Shown here piece by piece: positions 54,327 to 62,981 of a stretch of 64,000 nucleotides of DNA. This DNA is from Oscillospiraceae bacterium (GTDB lineage Bacteria > Bacillota > Clostridia > Lachnospirales > Lachnospiraceae). The stretch is from assembly GCA_021771715.1 (NCBI GenBank), contig JAETOO010000005.1:1-64000 (forward strand), in the 5' to 3' direction. The translations under genes were made by a program, and so were the position numbers. Positions within the stretch are counted from its first letter, which is position 1. Each line of letters starts with the position of its first letter. The notes under the pieces were generated by a model. That model did no database searches, was not told where the DNA came from, and saw only the letters and a program-made list of their open reading frames with translations.

Positions 54327-55397
54327 ATGAACAAGAACAAGATGCTTCGCCTGGCTTCCGTGCTGCTGATCCTGACGCTGCTGACCACCAGCATAATCGG
54401 CGGGACGTTTGCGAAGTATGTTACTACCGATCAGGCCAGAGATACAGCGCGGGTCGCAAAGTGGGGAGTGGTGGTTACGACCAGCGGTTCCCTGTACAGT
54501 GATGCCTATGCTGATGCGACTAGTAGCAGTGGCAACTTACCAACTGCTTGGACCAACAGTGGCAGTGGAATCAGTGTTGCCGCGACGACGGCGAACGACA
54601 ACGTTGTAGCTCCCGGCACGAAAAGTTATGACGGCGGTCTGAGTTTCGGTATTTCAGGTAATCCAGAGGTAGCGGTCGATGTTAAGACCAGCATTACTGC
54701 CGAAGATATCTATCTGAAAGCGGGTACCTATGGCGTGTTGGTCCCCGCGGTGGTGAAAGATATGGAAAGTTTGAGGGAGATTGTGAAGGCGAATAATGCT
54801 GACGGTGTGTATTGGTCGAATGGCAGCGATTATACAAAGGTTGACGACAACGATGCTTATGACGGTGGGAGAACATATTTTGTTTTAGCTAACAAAGTGA
54901 CGCTTGCTGCTGATTATTTTCCTGTAGTGTACACGCTGAAAGATTCTGGAAGTAGTGCAAGTGCGAAGACTGCAGTCGGAATTGCTGAGAAACTGGCAGA
55001 TGCGGTAAAGAGCGGTACGCCTGCAACGGAGAGCGCAGTTTATAAGGCTACTTATGCGGAGATATCTCAGCGTTTTAATGCCAACACCGATCTGGGAACA
55101 AAGGGTCCTAATCTTAAAGATGAGAAGTTGACATGGGAGTGGGAGTATACAGACGACAAGGGTAGTAAAGACCTTGCTGATACGATCCTAGGAGATCTGA
55201 TCGCGGCGCGGGGAGCGTCCCCTGCTGTTGATTATGTTGTCGTTTCGGTTGGTGCAGACGGCTCTGTAAAAGCATTGACCTTTGCTACTGATGCGGATGA
55301 TTACACGGTAAAAAGTGGTACAGGAGACGCCGCCCTTGTTGTAGCCAACTTGCGCACGAAATTTGATATCAGCCTGACGGTTACTCAGGTAGACTAA
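54327..55397 (+). CDS. TasA/camelysin-like exported protein with a SipW-type signal
   Basis: A 356-residue protein. The signal peptide (about 6-30) runs into GGTFAKYVTTDQARDTARVAKWGV, a form typical of SipW-processed proteins. The body has the NVVAPGT motif and alternating beta strands of the TasA/camelysin fold, with an internal insert (about 130-300) that looks unlike the family. It probably forms surface fibres or is a matrix protein. Its DNA is more AT-rich and uses codons unlike its neighbours. GAAAGGAG precedes the ATG. Confidence 0.8.
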   Translation: MNKNKMLRLASVLLILTLLTTSIIGGTFAKYVTTDQARDTARVAKWGVVVTTSGSLYSDAYADATSSSGNLPTAWTNSGSGISVAATTANDNVVAPGTKSYDGGLSFGISGNPEVAVDVKTSITAEDIYLKAGTYGVLVPAVVKDMESLREIVKANNADGVYWSNGSDYTKVDDNDAYDGGRTYFVLANKVTLAADYFPVVYTLKDSGSSASAKTAVGIAEKLADAVKSGTPATESAVYKATYAEISQRFNANTDLGTKGPNLKDEKLTWEWEYTDDKGSKDLADTILGDLIAARGASPAVDYVVVSVGADGSVKALTFATDADDYTVKSGTGDAALVVANLRTKFDISLTVTQVD

Positions 55398-55423
55398 TCC
55401 CCGATGGCTGCCCCATTGAAGAG

Positions 55424-55481
55424 AAACGGAAACACCTTTCCCACTATCGTGGCGGGAGGGAGAGGTGTGTTTTCGTTTTTT
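55424..55481 (+). terminator. Terminator after the TasA-like gene
   Basis: CGGAAACACCT pairs with AGGTGTGTTTTCG (one bulge) and six T follow. Confidence 0.75.
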
Positions 55482-55564
55482 CAAAGGAGCGAAACCGTGT
55501 TCGCTCTTCTGAAAAGAGGAAAACGGAAACCGTGCAGACAGGATCATTTGTGAGGAGGATTTCA

Positions 55565-56917
55565 GTGAAGAAGGAGCAGATCGAGCAGACGGCCTCACGG
55601 CCGGCGACAAGCGATCCCCCAAAAAGGCGCCCGATATTTTGGGTGTTGTTGTTATGCCTGCTGCTTGGGGGAGGGGTTGTTGTGACCTTGCCGTTGCTTG
55701 GAGGCGTTTTTGGCAGATTTTCTATAGAGGAGACGAATGTGATCGCCCTTGTACCGCCCGAGGAGGCAGGCTACCGGTCAGCGTCGCTGTATGCGCAGTC
55801 TGGCGGAGCGTCTGCTTCGTCCCAGAGGGAGAGCGGCGGCCAGCCGGATGGCCAGGAAGGAGACCTGCAGGTTTATGATGATATGCAGACGTGGGACAGC
55901 GAGACTCATGTGAACCTGTTCCAGAGCGAATACGGAAGCACAGTGAAGTCCGGCGACGGGGAGAACGTGATTGCCCCCGGCACCACGAACCGCTATGCGT
56001 TTACCGTAAAGAATGACAGCGGCTTTCCGCTGGATTACGCGATTTCGCTTGAGGTGAAGGCCCTTCCGGAGGGAGAGGAGCGCGGTTCAAAGCTTCCGCT
56101 GGAATGGCGTCTGCTGACTGCGGACAATAAGGCCGTCGGAGACTGGCAGGGGTATAACGGGCGCACGGAGACATTGAAACAGGGCACGCTGAAGGTCCGG
56201 AACCAGGACCGCTACACGCTGGAGTGGCGCTGGGCCTTTGAGGAGAGTGACGCTGCGGACAAGACGGACACCAGTTTGGGAGACCTGGCGGCGGAAGAAC
56301 AGATTGGTGTGGAGGCCGTGATCTATGTCCGCGCGGAGCAGGTAGCGGACGAGACCGAGCAAAAGCCGGATGAGACGGAGAAAAAGCCGGACGAGACAGA
56401 GCAGAAGCCAGACGAGACGGAGGACAAGCCGGACGAGACCGAGCGGAAGCCGGACGAGACGGAGAAAAAGCCGGACGAGACGGAGAAAAAGCCGGACGAG
56501 ACCGAGCGGAAGCCAGACGAGACGGAGGACAAGCCGGACGAGACCGACCGGAAGCCAGACGAGACGGAGGACAACGTAGGCGAGACCGAGCGGAAGCCAG
56601 ACGAGACAGAGCAGAAGCTGGAAGAGACGGATCGCCTCCCGGATGAGACCGATCAGAATCAGCCTGACACGAACCAGATCATGGATGAGACGGACAGAAA
56701 TCAGCCTGACACGGGTCGGATCCTGGATGATGCGGGCGGGAGCCGGAGTCAGGAAGGTACATCGTCGGCGCTTGGCGGAACGCCGAGAACGGGAGACACG
56801 GCGAACCTGCTTTTGTATACCGTGCTGCTGGTGATATCCGCCTGGGGACTGCTGGCATTGTCTGTGACAGGCAGGCGCAGAAAAAGAGGTGGAGACGCGC
56901 AGGATGGCCAGAAGTAA
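55565..56917 (+). CDS. Wall-anchored TasA-like protein with DETExKP repeats
   Basis: A 450-residue protein. It has an N-terminal membrane segment (about 23-46), a TasA-like beta domain with NVIAPGTTNRYAFTVKNDSG (about 130-260), a heptapeptide-repeat stalk (DETExKP, about 262-366) and a C-terminal TPRTGD, hydrophobic helix and RRRKR. This last part has the order of a sortase signal, although LPxTG is degenerate (TPRTG). GTG at 55565 follows GAGGAGG; an earlier GTG at 55532 is possible. No sortase gene is in the window. Confidence 0.82.
   Translation: MKKEQIEQTASRPATSDPPKRRPIFWVLLLCLLLGGGVVVTLPLLGGVFGRFSIEETNVIALVPPEEAGYRSASLYAQSGGASASSQRESGGQPDGQEGDLQVYDDMQTWDSETHVNLFQSEYGSTVKSGDGENVIAPGTTNRYAFTVKNDSGFPLDYAISLEVKALPEGEERGSKLPLEWRLLTADNKAVGDWQGYNGRTETLKQGTLKVRNQDRYTLEWRWAFEESDAADKTDTSLGDLAAEEQIGVEAVIYVRAEQVADETEQKPDETEKKPDETEQKPDETEDKPDETERKPDETEKKPDETEKKPDETERKPDETEDKPDETDRKPDETEDNVGETERKPDETEQKLEETDRLPDETDQNQPDTNQIMDETDRNQPDTGRILDDAGGSRSQEGTSSALGGTPRTGDTANLLLYTVLLVISAWGLLALSVTGRRRKRGGDAQDGQK
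56348..56662 (+). repeat. 21-bp tandem repeats (DETExKP) in the anchored protein gene
   Basis: About fifteen 21-bp units, in frame. The first ten are nearly perfect and later units have drifted. Confidence 0.95.
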
Positions 56918-57524
56918 TCGCAAGCTTACGAGACAGAAAGAATCCAGAGCCGGGAAATTCTGGAGGCGGGCGCTGGTGGTCCTTGCAGGCGGGATATTGG
57001 GACTGAACATTTATCGGTGGAACGCCGCCGCTCTGGCGGGAAATGTGCTGCCTATGCCGTTCGGAACCGGCGTCGCGGTGGTGCTCTCCGGCAGCATGAC
57101 CCCGGCGCTGAATGTCAACGATCTGGTGCTCGTGCGGGAGAAGAAGCAGTACGAGACGGGAGATATCGTCGTGTACCAGTCAGGGTATGACTTGATCGTC
57201 CATCGAATCATTGCACAGGAGGATGGCCTTATCACGACGAAGGGCGATGCCAACCGCATGCCGGACGCCCCGGTGGAGGCTGACGCGGTCAAAGGGGCGG
57301 TGGTATTTCAAGTCCCGTTTGTGGGATTGGCGGTCAAGCTGCTGAAGCTCCCAGCAGTGAGCATTCTGCTTTTGATCGGTGCGTGTGTTTTGCTGGAGCG
57401 CTCGTTCCAGACGGAGCGGCGCGCCGGGGAGGAAGATCTGGATGCCATCAAAGCAGAAATCCGCAGACTGAGAGCGGAGCTGGATCCCGGGGACAAAGAG
57501 AAGCCGGACGGGAAAACAAGATGA
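56904..57524 (+). CDS. ER-type signal peptidase I (SipW-like), second copy
   Basis: A 206-residue peptidase with an N-terminal helix (about 22-38), Ser in LSGSMTPAL, His in LIVHRI and the later GDAN loop. As in the first copy, the Lys of bacterial signal peptidase is replaced by His. The ATG at 56904 overlaps the previous gene by 14 bases, so it is coupled to the anchored protein. A second membrane helix is near the C-terminus, followed by a charged coiled tail. Confidence 0.9.
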   Translation: MARSNRKLTRQKESRAGKFWRRALVVLAGGILGLNIYRWNAAALAGNVLPMPFGTGVAVVLSGSMTPALNVNDLVLVREKKQYETGDIVVYQSGYDLIVHRIIAQEDGLITTKGDANRMPDAPVEADAVKGAVVFQVPFVGLAVKLLKLPAVSILLLIGACVLLERSFQTERRAGEEDLDAIKAEIRRLRAELDPGDKEKPDGKTR

Positions 57525-57636
57525 TTCATACGCGGCGTGAGGCAGCAGAACAGAAAAACGGTAGGGTGCGGATCGCGTGCGAGGAAGGTAGTGATTAGAG
57601 TGAAATCTGTGCTCTCATCGCAGATGACAGAAATGA

Positions 57637-57700
57637 GAAAAGCTGCAGGTCTGGTATGCGGTCGGTTGGTCCGCTGCCAGAACCTTGCAGCTTTTCTGCA
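57637..57700. terminator. Terminator between the second sipW-like gene and the small acidic gene
   Basis: GAAAAGCTGCAGGT with ACCTTGCAGCTTTTC (one bulge) outside, and CTGG/CCAG with CGG/CCG inside. It lies between convergent genes. Confidence 0.85.
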
Positions 57701-57730
57701 GTTTTGCAGCACGTTCATTTCTGCGGTTTT

Positions 57731-57904
57731 TCAGACGTACTCCTCACGTGCCGTGTCATCGCCTTCGCCTCCCGGGCCATCCTTGCGGGGTCTTGTGGAC
57801 TCCGGCAGCGGGTCCTTGATCCAGGAATCCTTCGGAACGTCGATTTCCGGAATATTGTCATCGTCGTAAACATTCTGCATAGATCTGTTTTTTTCTGACA
57901 TCAT
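57731..57904 (-). CDS. Small acidic protein of unknown function
   Basis: A 57-residue frame on the minus strand, MMSEKNRSMQNVYDDDN at the start and EGDDTAREEYV at the end. It is rich in Asp, Glu and Pro, with no membrane helix and no Cys. GAAAGGACGG lies upstream. No family is recognised. The coding potential is supported by the ribosome site, the adjacent terminator and the structured leader upstream. Confidence 0.6.
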   Translation of the reverse strand: MMSEKNRSMQNVYDDDNIPEIDVPKDSWIKDPLPESTRPRKDGPGGEGDDTAREEYV

Positions 57905-57928
57905 TACACCGTCCTTTCATTTTTAGAG

Positions 57929-57982
57929 CGTGTTTGAACAAGGAGTTCTGCACATGTTTCAAACACGATCTAGGATGTGCAG
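57929..57982 (-). ncRNA. Possible pseudoknot leader of the small acidic gene
   Basis: Two perfect interleaved stems: CGTGTTTGAA (57929-57938) with TTCAAACACG (57958-57967), and CTGCACAT (57948-57955) with ATGTGCAG (57975-57982). Because the 8-bp partner lies in the loop of the 10-bp stem, both can form only as an H-type pseudoknot, or they are alternatives. It lies 25-78 bases before the start codon. Confidence 0.5.
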
Positions 57983-58141
57983 TTTCAGAGAAAATATATC
58001 AAAGACACCTCAGATTCTCCATAAAATTTTCGGGATGCTTTCCAGGATATTCCACAGATGTATTTCGTATATTCCTTAGAGGTATTTCGTAGAGTTCATA
58101 GACGCATTTTTTACATTTCCCGGACATATCCATATAAAAAA

Positions 58142-58234
58142 TGACTAACAGTCAATTATTACAAAAAGAGGTGTTGCACGCGCCGTATTCTTGTCATTAT
58201 TTAATATTGACCAAAAGTCATTTTTGAATATAAT
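58142..58234 (+). promoter_or_regulatory. Promoter with two TGACY-N3-AGTCA operators
   Basis: TGACTAACAGTCA (58142-58154) and TGACCAAAAGTCA (58208-58220) are near-identical palindromes. The second overlaps the -35 TTGACC (58207-58212), which is followed after 16 bases by TATAAT (58229-58234). This has the look of a TetR-type operator. The gene for such a repressor is not in the window. Confidence 0.75.
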
Positions 58235-58300
58235 GAAAGTGTGCAAGGAAAAGAAGCAGGATACATAGGAATCTGAAGATAGATCATGGAGGGGACAGGC

Positions 58301-61300
58301 ATGAATAGAAACAGGAAATGCAGGAAGAGTGTGACAGCAGGGCTGGCGGTCGGCATGGCAGCCGTGATCGGGGCGGTACCGGTGTATGCGGCGGCAGAGA
58401 CAGCGCCCGTTTCGAAGGAAGAGACCGTATACGTGAACGCGGATGCGTCCGGCAATCAGGAGCATGTCACCGTGTCGAGCCGGTTGAAAAATGCCGGTTC
58501 CCAGACAGAGCTGAAGGATCAGAGCGGCCTGGAGGACATTGTGAATGTGAAGGGGGAGGAGACCTTTTCCCAGAGCGGGGAGACGCTCACTTGGAACACG
58601 GCGGGCAGTGATATCTATTATCAGGGGACGACGGATAAGGAGCTTCCGGTGGGCGTGAAGCTGACCTACTTCCTGGACGGTGCGGAGATTGCACCGGAGG
58701 AGCTGAAGGGAAAGAGCGGACGTCTGGAGATCCGTGTCGAGTATGAGAACCGGACCCGGCAGTCGGCCAGGATCGGAGATCAGGATACGACCATGTCGAG
58801 CCCGTTCGTGATGGTGACCGGCATGATCCTCCCGGGCGAGCATTTTACAAATGTCATGATCGACAACGGAAAGGTGATTTCTGACGGCAACCGCGAGCTG
58901 GTCATCGGCATCGGCATGCCGGGGCTGAGGGAGAGCCTCGGCCTGGACGATCTGGACCTGAGCGCGCTGGACGACGAGGAGGAGACCGAGACGGGGAGAG
59001 ACGATGGGGGACAGACCGGGAGGACAGCGGAGTCAGAGAAGAAAGCCGGAAGGGAAGAAACGGCAGAGCAGGAAATCGAGTTCCCGGAGAGCCTGACGAT
59101 CACGGCGGATGTGACGGATTTCACGATGAGCTCCACGTTCACGATCGCGCTGACGAATCTGCTTTCCGATCTGGATACCGAGGAGATCGACAGCTTTGAT
59201 ACACTCAAGGAGAAGCTGAATGACCTGGAGGATGCGGCTCTGGAGCTCGTGGATGGAACCGGGGAGCTTTACGACGGCGTGGACACGCTGGATGAGAGCT
59301 ATATCGAGTTTGATGAGGGCGTGCATGAACTGAAGGACGGCATCGAGGAGCTGCGCGACGGCACCGCAGAGCTGAAGGACGGCGCTTCCGATCTGAAGGA
59401 CGGCACGTCTGAGCTCTACGACGGCACTGGGGATCTGAAGGACGGCACGTCTGAGCTCTACAGCGGGACGAAGAAGCTGAAGGATGGCACGTCTGAACTC
59501 TACAGCGGGGCAACAGAGCTGAAGGATGGCACATCTGAGCTCTACACCGGGGCGAAGGATTTGAAGAACGGCACTTCCAGCCTGAAGAGCGGGGCGACGA
59601 AGCTGGACGGCGGCGCGTCCGAGTTGAAGACGGGAATTGACTCTTACACGAAGGGTGCAGATCAGCTGAACAGCGGCATCCAGACGTATCTGAGCAAAAA
59701 GGGCATTCTGGCCGGCAAAGCGCAGGAATTTCAGAGCGGGATGAATACGCTCGCGCAGGGCGTCACGCAGTACACGGACGGCGCATCGGCGCTGGCGGAC
59801 GGCGTGACGGCATATGTCGCAGGGGAGCAGCAGCTCGCCGCAGGCGCGCAGCAGCTGAAACCACTGGTAGACGGTCTGACGCAGGTACGAAGTGCGATCC
59901 AGCAGATGTACGCGGTACTCGACGGAGAGGGGGCGGCCACGGAGGATCTCTACGCGGCCTCCCAGGCGCTCGCCGCAGGGACGCAGCAGCTGGAAGCGGC
60001 AGTCTGCAACGGCGACTCCTTAGCGCAGCTGTCCGGGCTGATTGATCAGATGACACAGACCGGAAACGGTCTGATCACGGAGGCGTCCGGACTGTCCAAC
60101 GTACTGTCCGACCAGGTTGCAAGGCCGATGAATGAGATGATGGCGGCTGCGGAAACGCTGGAGACGGAGCTTGGAAAAGTCGGGACGATGATGCAGGAGC
60201 TGCAGAGCGCGGCGGCGGAGCTTCAGAAGGCGGCTGCCGGGCTGGAGGATCAGGCGAACGGGCAGATTGGAGAGGTAAACAAGCAAATCAGAGAGGCACA
60301 GGGCACATTAGATGGAATTTCCGGCAGTGTGAATGATGCGAATGGCAGAATTGATGCTGCGAACACGGCGATGAAGACAGCGAATGACCAAAAGCAAAGT
60401 GCAAATGCCCAGATCACGAATGCGCAGAATGCAATTTCGGGTGCGTCGCAAGAAGCGGGCAGTGCCAGCGGTGCTACAAGCGGTGCAGCGGGTGTTGCGG
60501 CGTCGGCGGCATCGGTGGCATCGGCTGCAAGTGAGGCGGCAAAGAAATTGGCGGATACGGATCCGGGACTGGCGGGACAGCTAAGCGATTACGCCAGCCA
60601 GTTAAGATCTTACGAGAGTCAGTTGAATACGTATGCCGGAAATTTGTCTGGAAGCGCCGGTACAATCAGTAAGTTTCAGCCATCCGCAATCAGCGCGGAC
60701 ATTCCGGCAGGAGACCTGGAAAACATTTCTTATACCGCACCGCAGATCTCCGAAGTGCAGCCGGTGCAACTGAATGGAGCGCCGGTTGGAGCAATCACGC
60801 AGCCGGACACGTCGGCTATGGCAGCCGCATTGGGGAGCATCCAGACAAATTATCAGAGCATTGTCACGGTTGTGAATCAGCTCTCCCCTCAGCTGACGGA
60901 GATGCAGAGTCAGCTGAATACCCTGGCGGACCAGAAGAATCAGATTCCGGCGAATCCGGTCGGCGAGCTGGCGGCCAGTGTGAAAACGCTCAACGCAGGT
61001 ATGTCCTCCCTGAACACTGCGATCGGAGCGCTCTCCGCCAACGTCGCAGCTCTGAATGAGGGTACGGCCTCCTTCCCGGCTGCATCGGCCGGTCTGCAGC
61101 AGCTGCTGGACGGCTTTGGTACGCTGTCCGCGAACAACCAGGCGCTCACCGGCGGTGCGGCGGAGCTCAAGAAGAACGGGCCGATTCTGAACAAGGGCAT
61201 GGAGACACTGCAGGACGGCACAGCACAGCTGGTGGGCGGCCTGAACACGCTGGGCGCGCAGATGACGAGCGGCGCAGGTCAGCTGGCAGCGAACAGCGGC

Positions 61301-61885
61301 AAGCTCCGCAACGGCGTGCAGACGCTCAAGTCTGGCACCACAGAGCTCTCTTCGGGCGCAAAGCAGCTGGATTCCGGCGCGTCTGCTCTGAGGGACGGCG
61401 CGAAGCGGCTGGATTCCGGAGCGTCTGCTCTGAAGAGCGGAGCAAAAGAGCTGGATTCCGGTGCGACCGATCTGAGAGACGGCGCAAAAGAACTGGATTC
61501 CGGTGCAAAGGACCTGAAGAATGGCGCGAAGCAGCTGGACTCCGGTGCGGGTGAGCTGCTGGATGGCGCAGAGACGCTCGAGTCCGGCGCGGGCGAGCTG
61601 TACGACGGTGCAGAGACACTTGAGTCCGGCAGCACCGAGGTGAAGGACGGTATCTCTGAGCTGAAGGACGGGACAGAGGAGCTGCGGGACGGCATGGAGG
61701 AATTTGAGGAGAAAGGCACAGGTAAGCTGAAAAAGGCTGCGGACGATATCCTGGATCAGATTCTCGACAGGATCGATGCGCTTGGTTCAGGCGATTACAC
61801 GTACGATACGTACAGCGGTAAGGTGGAGGGTATGGACGGCAGCGTTAAATTCATCATCGAGACAGCACCGATTGAAAATGATTGA
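58301..61885 (+). CDS. Large secreted protein with LxxG heptad repeats (YhgE/Pip-like)
   Basis: A 1194-residue protein. A signal peptide (about 1-30) is followed by a beta-rich region to about 310, with an acidic insert near 230-260. A first array of LKDGTSELYDG-type heptads runs about 325-450, then a long helical coiled region (about 450-1000), then a second heptad array (about 1010-1140). The repeats match the X-X-X-Leu-X-X-Gly type seen in YhgE/Pip proteins, but the multi-pass C-terminal membrane part of YhgE is absent, so it is probably secreted or surface bound. GGAGGGG supports the ATG at 58301. Confidence 0.8.
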   Translation: MNRNRKCRKSVTAGLAVGMAAVIGAVPVYAAAETAPVSKEETVYVNADASGNQEHVTVSSRLKNAGSQTELKDQSGLEDIVNVKGEETFSQSGETLTWNTAGSDIYYQGTTDKELPVGVKLTYFLDGAEIAPEELKGKSGRLEIRVEYENRTRQSARIGDQDTTMSSPFVMVTGMILPGEHFTNVMIDNGKVISDGNRELVIGIGMPGLRESLGLDDLDLSALDDEEETETGRDDGGQTGRTAESEKKAGREETAEQEIEFPESLTITADVTDFTMSSTFTIALTNLLSDLDTEEIDSFDTLKEKLNDLEDAALELVDGTGELYDGVDTLDESYIEFDEGVHELKDGIEELRDGTAELKDGASDLKDGTSELYDGTGDLKDGTSELYSGTKKLKDGTSELYSGATELKDGTSELYTGAKDLKNGTSSLKSGATKLDGGASELKTGIDSYTKGADQLNSGIQTYLSKKGILAGKAQEFQSGMNTLAQGVTQYTDGASALADGVTAYVAGEQQLAAGAQQLKPLVDGLTQVRSAIQQMYAVLDGEGAATEDLYAASQALAAGTQQLEAAVCNGDSLAQLSGLIDQMTQTGNGLITEASGLSNVLSDQVARPMNEMMAAAETLETELGKVGTMMQELQSAAAELQKAAAGLEDQANGQIGEVNKQIREAQGTLDGISGSVNDANGRIDAANTAMKTANDQKQSANAQITNAQNAISGASQEAGSASGATSGAAGVAASAASVASAASEAAKKLADTDPGLAGQLSDYASQLRSYESQLNTYAGNLSGSAGTISKFQPSAISADIPAGDLENISYTAPQISEVQPVQLNGAPVGAITQPDTSAMAAALGSIQTNYQSIVTVVNQLSPQLTEMQSQLNTLADQKNQIPANPVGELAASVKTLNAGMSSLNTAIGALSANVAALNEGTASFPAASAGLQQLLDGFGTLSANNQALTGGAAELKKNGPILNKGMETLQDGTAQLVGGLNTLGAQMTSGAGQLAANSGKLRNGVQTLKSGTTELSSGAKQLDSGASALRDGAKRLDSGASALKSGAKELDSGATDLRDGAKELDSGAKDLKNGAKQLDSGAGELLDGAETLESGAGELYDGAETLESGSTEVKDGISELKDGTEELRDGMEEFEEKGTGKLKKAADDILDQILDRIDALGSGDYTYDTYSGKVEGMDGSVKFIIETAPIEND

Positions 61886-61889
61886 TTGC

Positions 61890-61967
61890 AGGGCTGCCGC
61901 GCTGTGGAGACGATTGTCTTACGATCAGAAGACAATCCGACCTGGCGCGGCGGCCCTTCTTTTTTTC
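61890..61967 (+). terminator. Terminator after the LxxG-repeat gene
   Basis: AGGGCTGCCGCGC pairs with GCGCGGCGGCCCT, with an inner arm, then a T-rich run. Confidence 0.92.
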
Positions 61968-62075
61968 TTTTTTTGGAAAACTATCGCATTTTATCCATGC
62001 TTTGTCTGTGATTAGTTAAGAATTTATTAAAGAACTGTTCATGAAAATACGTTATTATGGTACACAGGAGCCAGG

Positions 62076-62125
62076 GCACTGGCACGCTCACGGTACTGTT
62101 CATCCGGACATGAACGAGTCAGTGC
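62076..62125 (+). other. Nested hairpin in the leader of the PAP2-like gene
   Basis: GCACTG (62076-62081) with CAGTGC (62120-62125) encloses GTTCAT (62098-62103) with ATGAAC (62110-62115). It is a possible regulatory leader structure. Confidence 0.4.
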
Positions 62126-62152
62126 ACCGGGAAGGGAAGGGATAGGAATATT

Positions 62153-62854
62153 TTGAGGGCAAATAAGAAAAAATCATTTAGAGTATGGCTTGGAAATGTG
62201 ATACCGGAGTACGCTTGGTGTCCGCTGATTTTTGAGTTTACCTTGAATATGCTGGTGTACACAGGGGCAAAGGTCATTGCCAGGAGCTGGAAGCACTTCG
62301 ATCTGACGACCGAGCTGGACCGACGGACTCCCTTTTTGCCCTGGACGATCGTGATTTATTTCAGCTGCTATCTTTTCTGGTGCGTGAACTATGTTTTGAG
62401 CGTCAGAGAGAACAGAGAGCGCACCTGGCGGTTCCTCAGTGCCGATTTTCTGGCGAAACTGGTCTGCCTTGCGTGTTTTCTGGCGATCCCGACGACAAAT
62501 GCGCGGCCGGAGATCGTCGGTCATACGATCTGGGATGAGCTGATGCGGTTTTTGTACTGGATCGATTCTCCGGATAACCTCTTCCCCTCGATTCATTGCC
62601 TGACGAGTTGGTTCTGTTACATTGGAATCAGAAAGCGGGAGGATGTTCCGAGGTGGTATCGCACGTTTTCCTGCCTGTTTGCGGTGGCGGTGTTTGTGTC
62701 GACGCTGACGACAAAGCAGCATGTCATTGCCGATGTCGCAGGAGGTGTGGCGCTCGCAGAGATTTCCTATTGGATTGCAGGCCGTACGGCTCTTTCCGAC
62801 AGGTACGGCTGCACGGCCAACCGGATCAATGCGCGGTTGTTCGAAAAAAGATAG
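62153..62854 (+). CDS. PAP2-superfamily membrane protein
   Basis: A 233-residue membrane protein with about six helices. The phosphatase-type motifs are FPSIHCLTSW (Ser/His) and TKQHVIADVAGG (His/Asp). Such proteins remove phosphate from lipids or act as lipid transferases. It starts at TTG behind GGGATAGGAA. It is followed by a YbhN/AglD-like gene, and the two may act together on lipids. Confidence 0.82.
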   Translation: MRANKKKSFRVWLGNVIPEYAWCPLIFEFTLNMLVYTGAKVIARSWKHFDLTTELDRRTPFLPWTIVIYFSCYLFWCVNYVLSVRENRERTWRFLSADFLAKLVCLACFLAIPTTNARPEIVGHTIWDELMRFLYWIDSPDNLFPSIHCLTSWFCYIGIRKREDVPRWYRTFSCLFAVAVFVSTLTTKQHVIADVAGGVALAEISYWIAGRTALSDRYGCTANRINARLFEKR

Positions 62855-62981
62855 CAAAATGTGTTTTTTTGGAAAAATATGATTGTAGAATGAGTCGGAC
62901 CTGTGTTAAACTTGTCTATATGAGCCATTGACGAAAATGACCAGGGATGCGACGACTTTTCGGAGATGGAGGAGGGATGAC

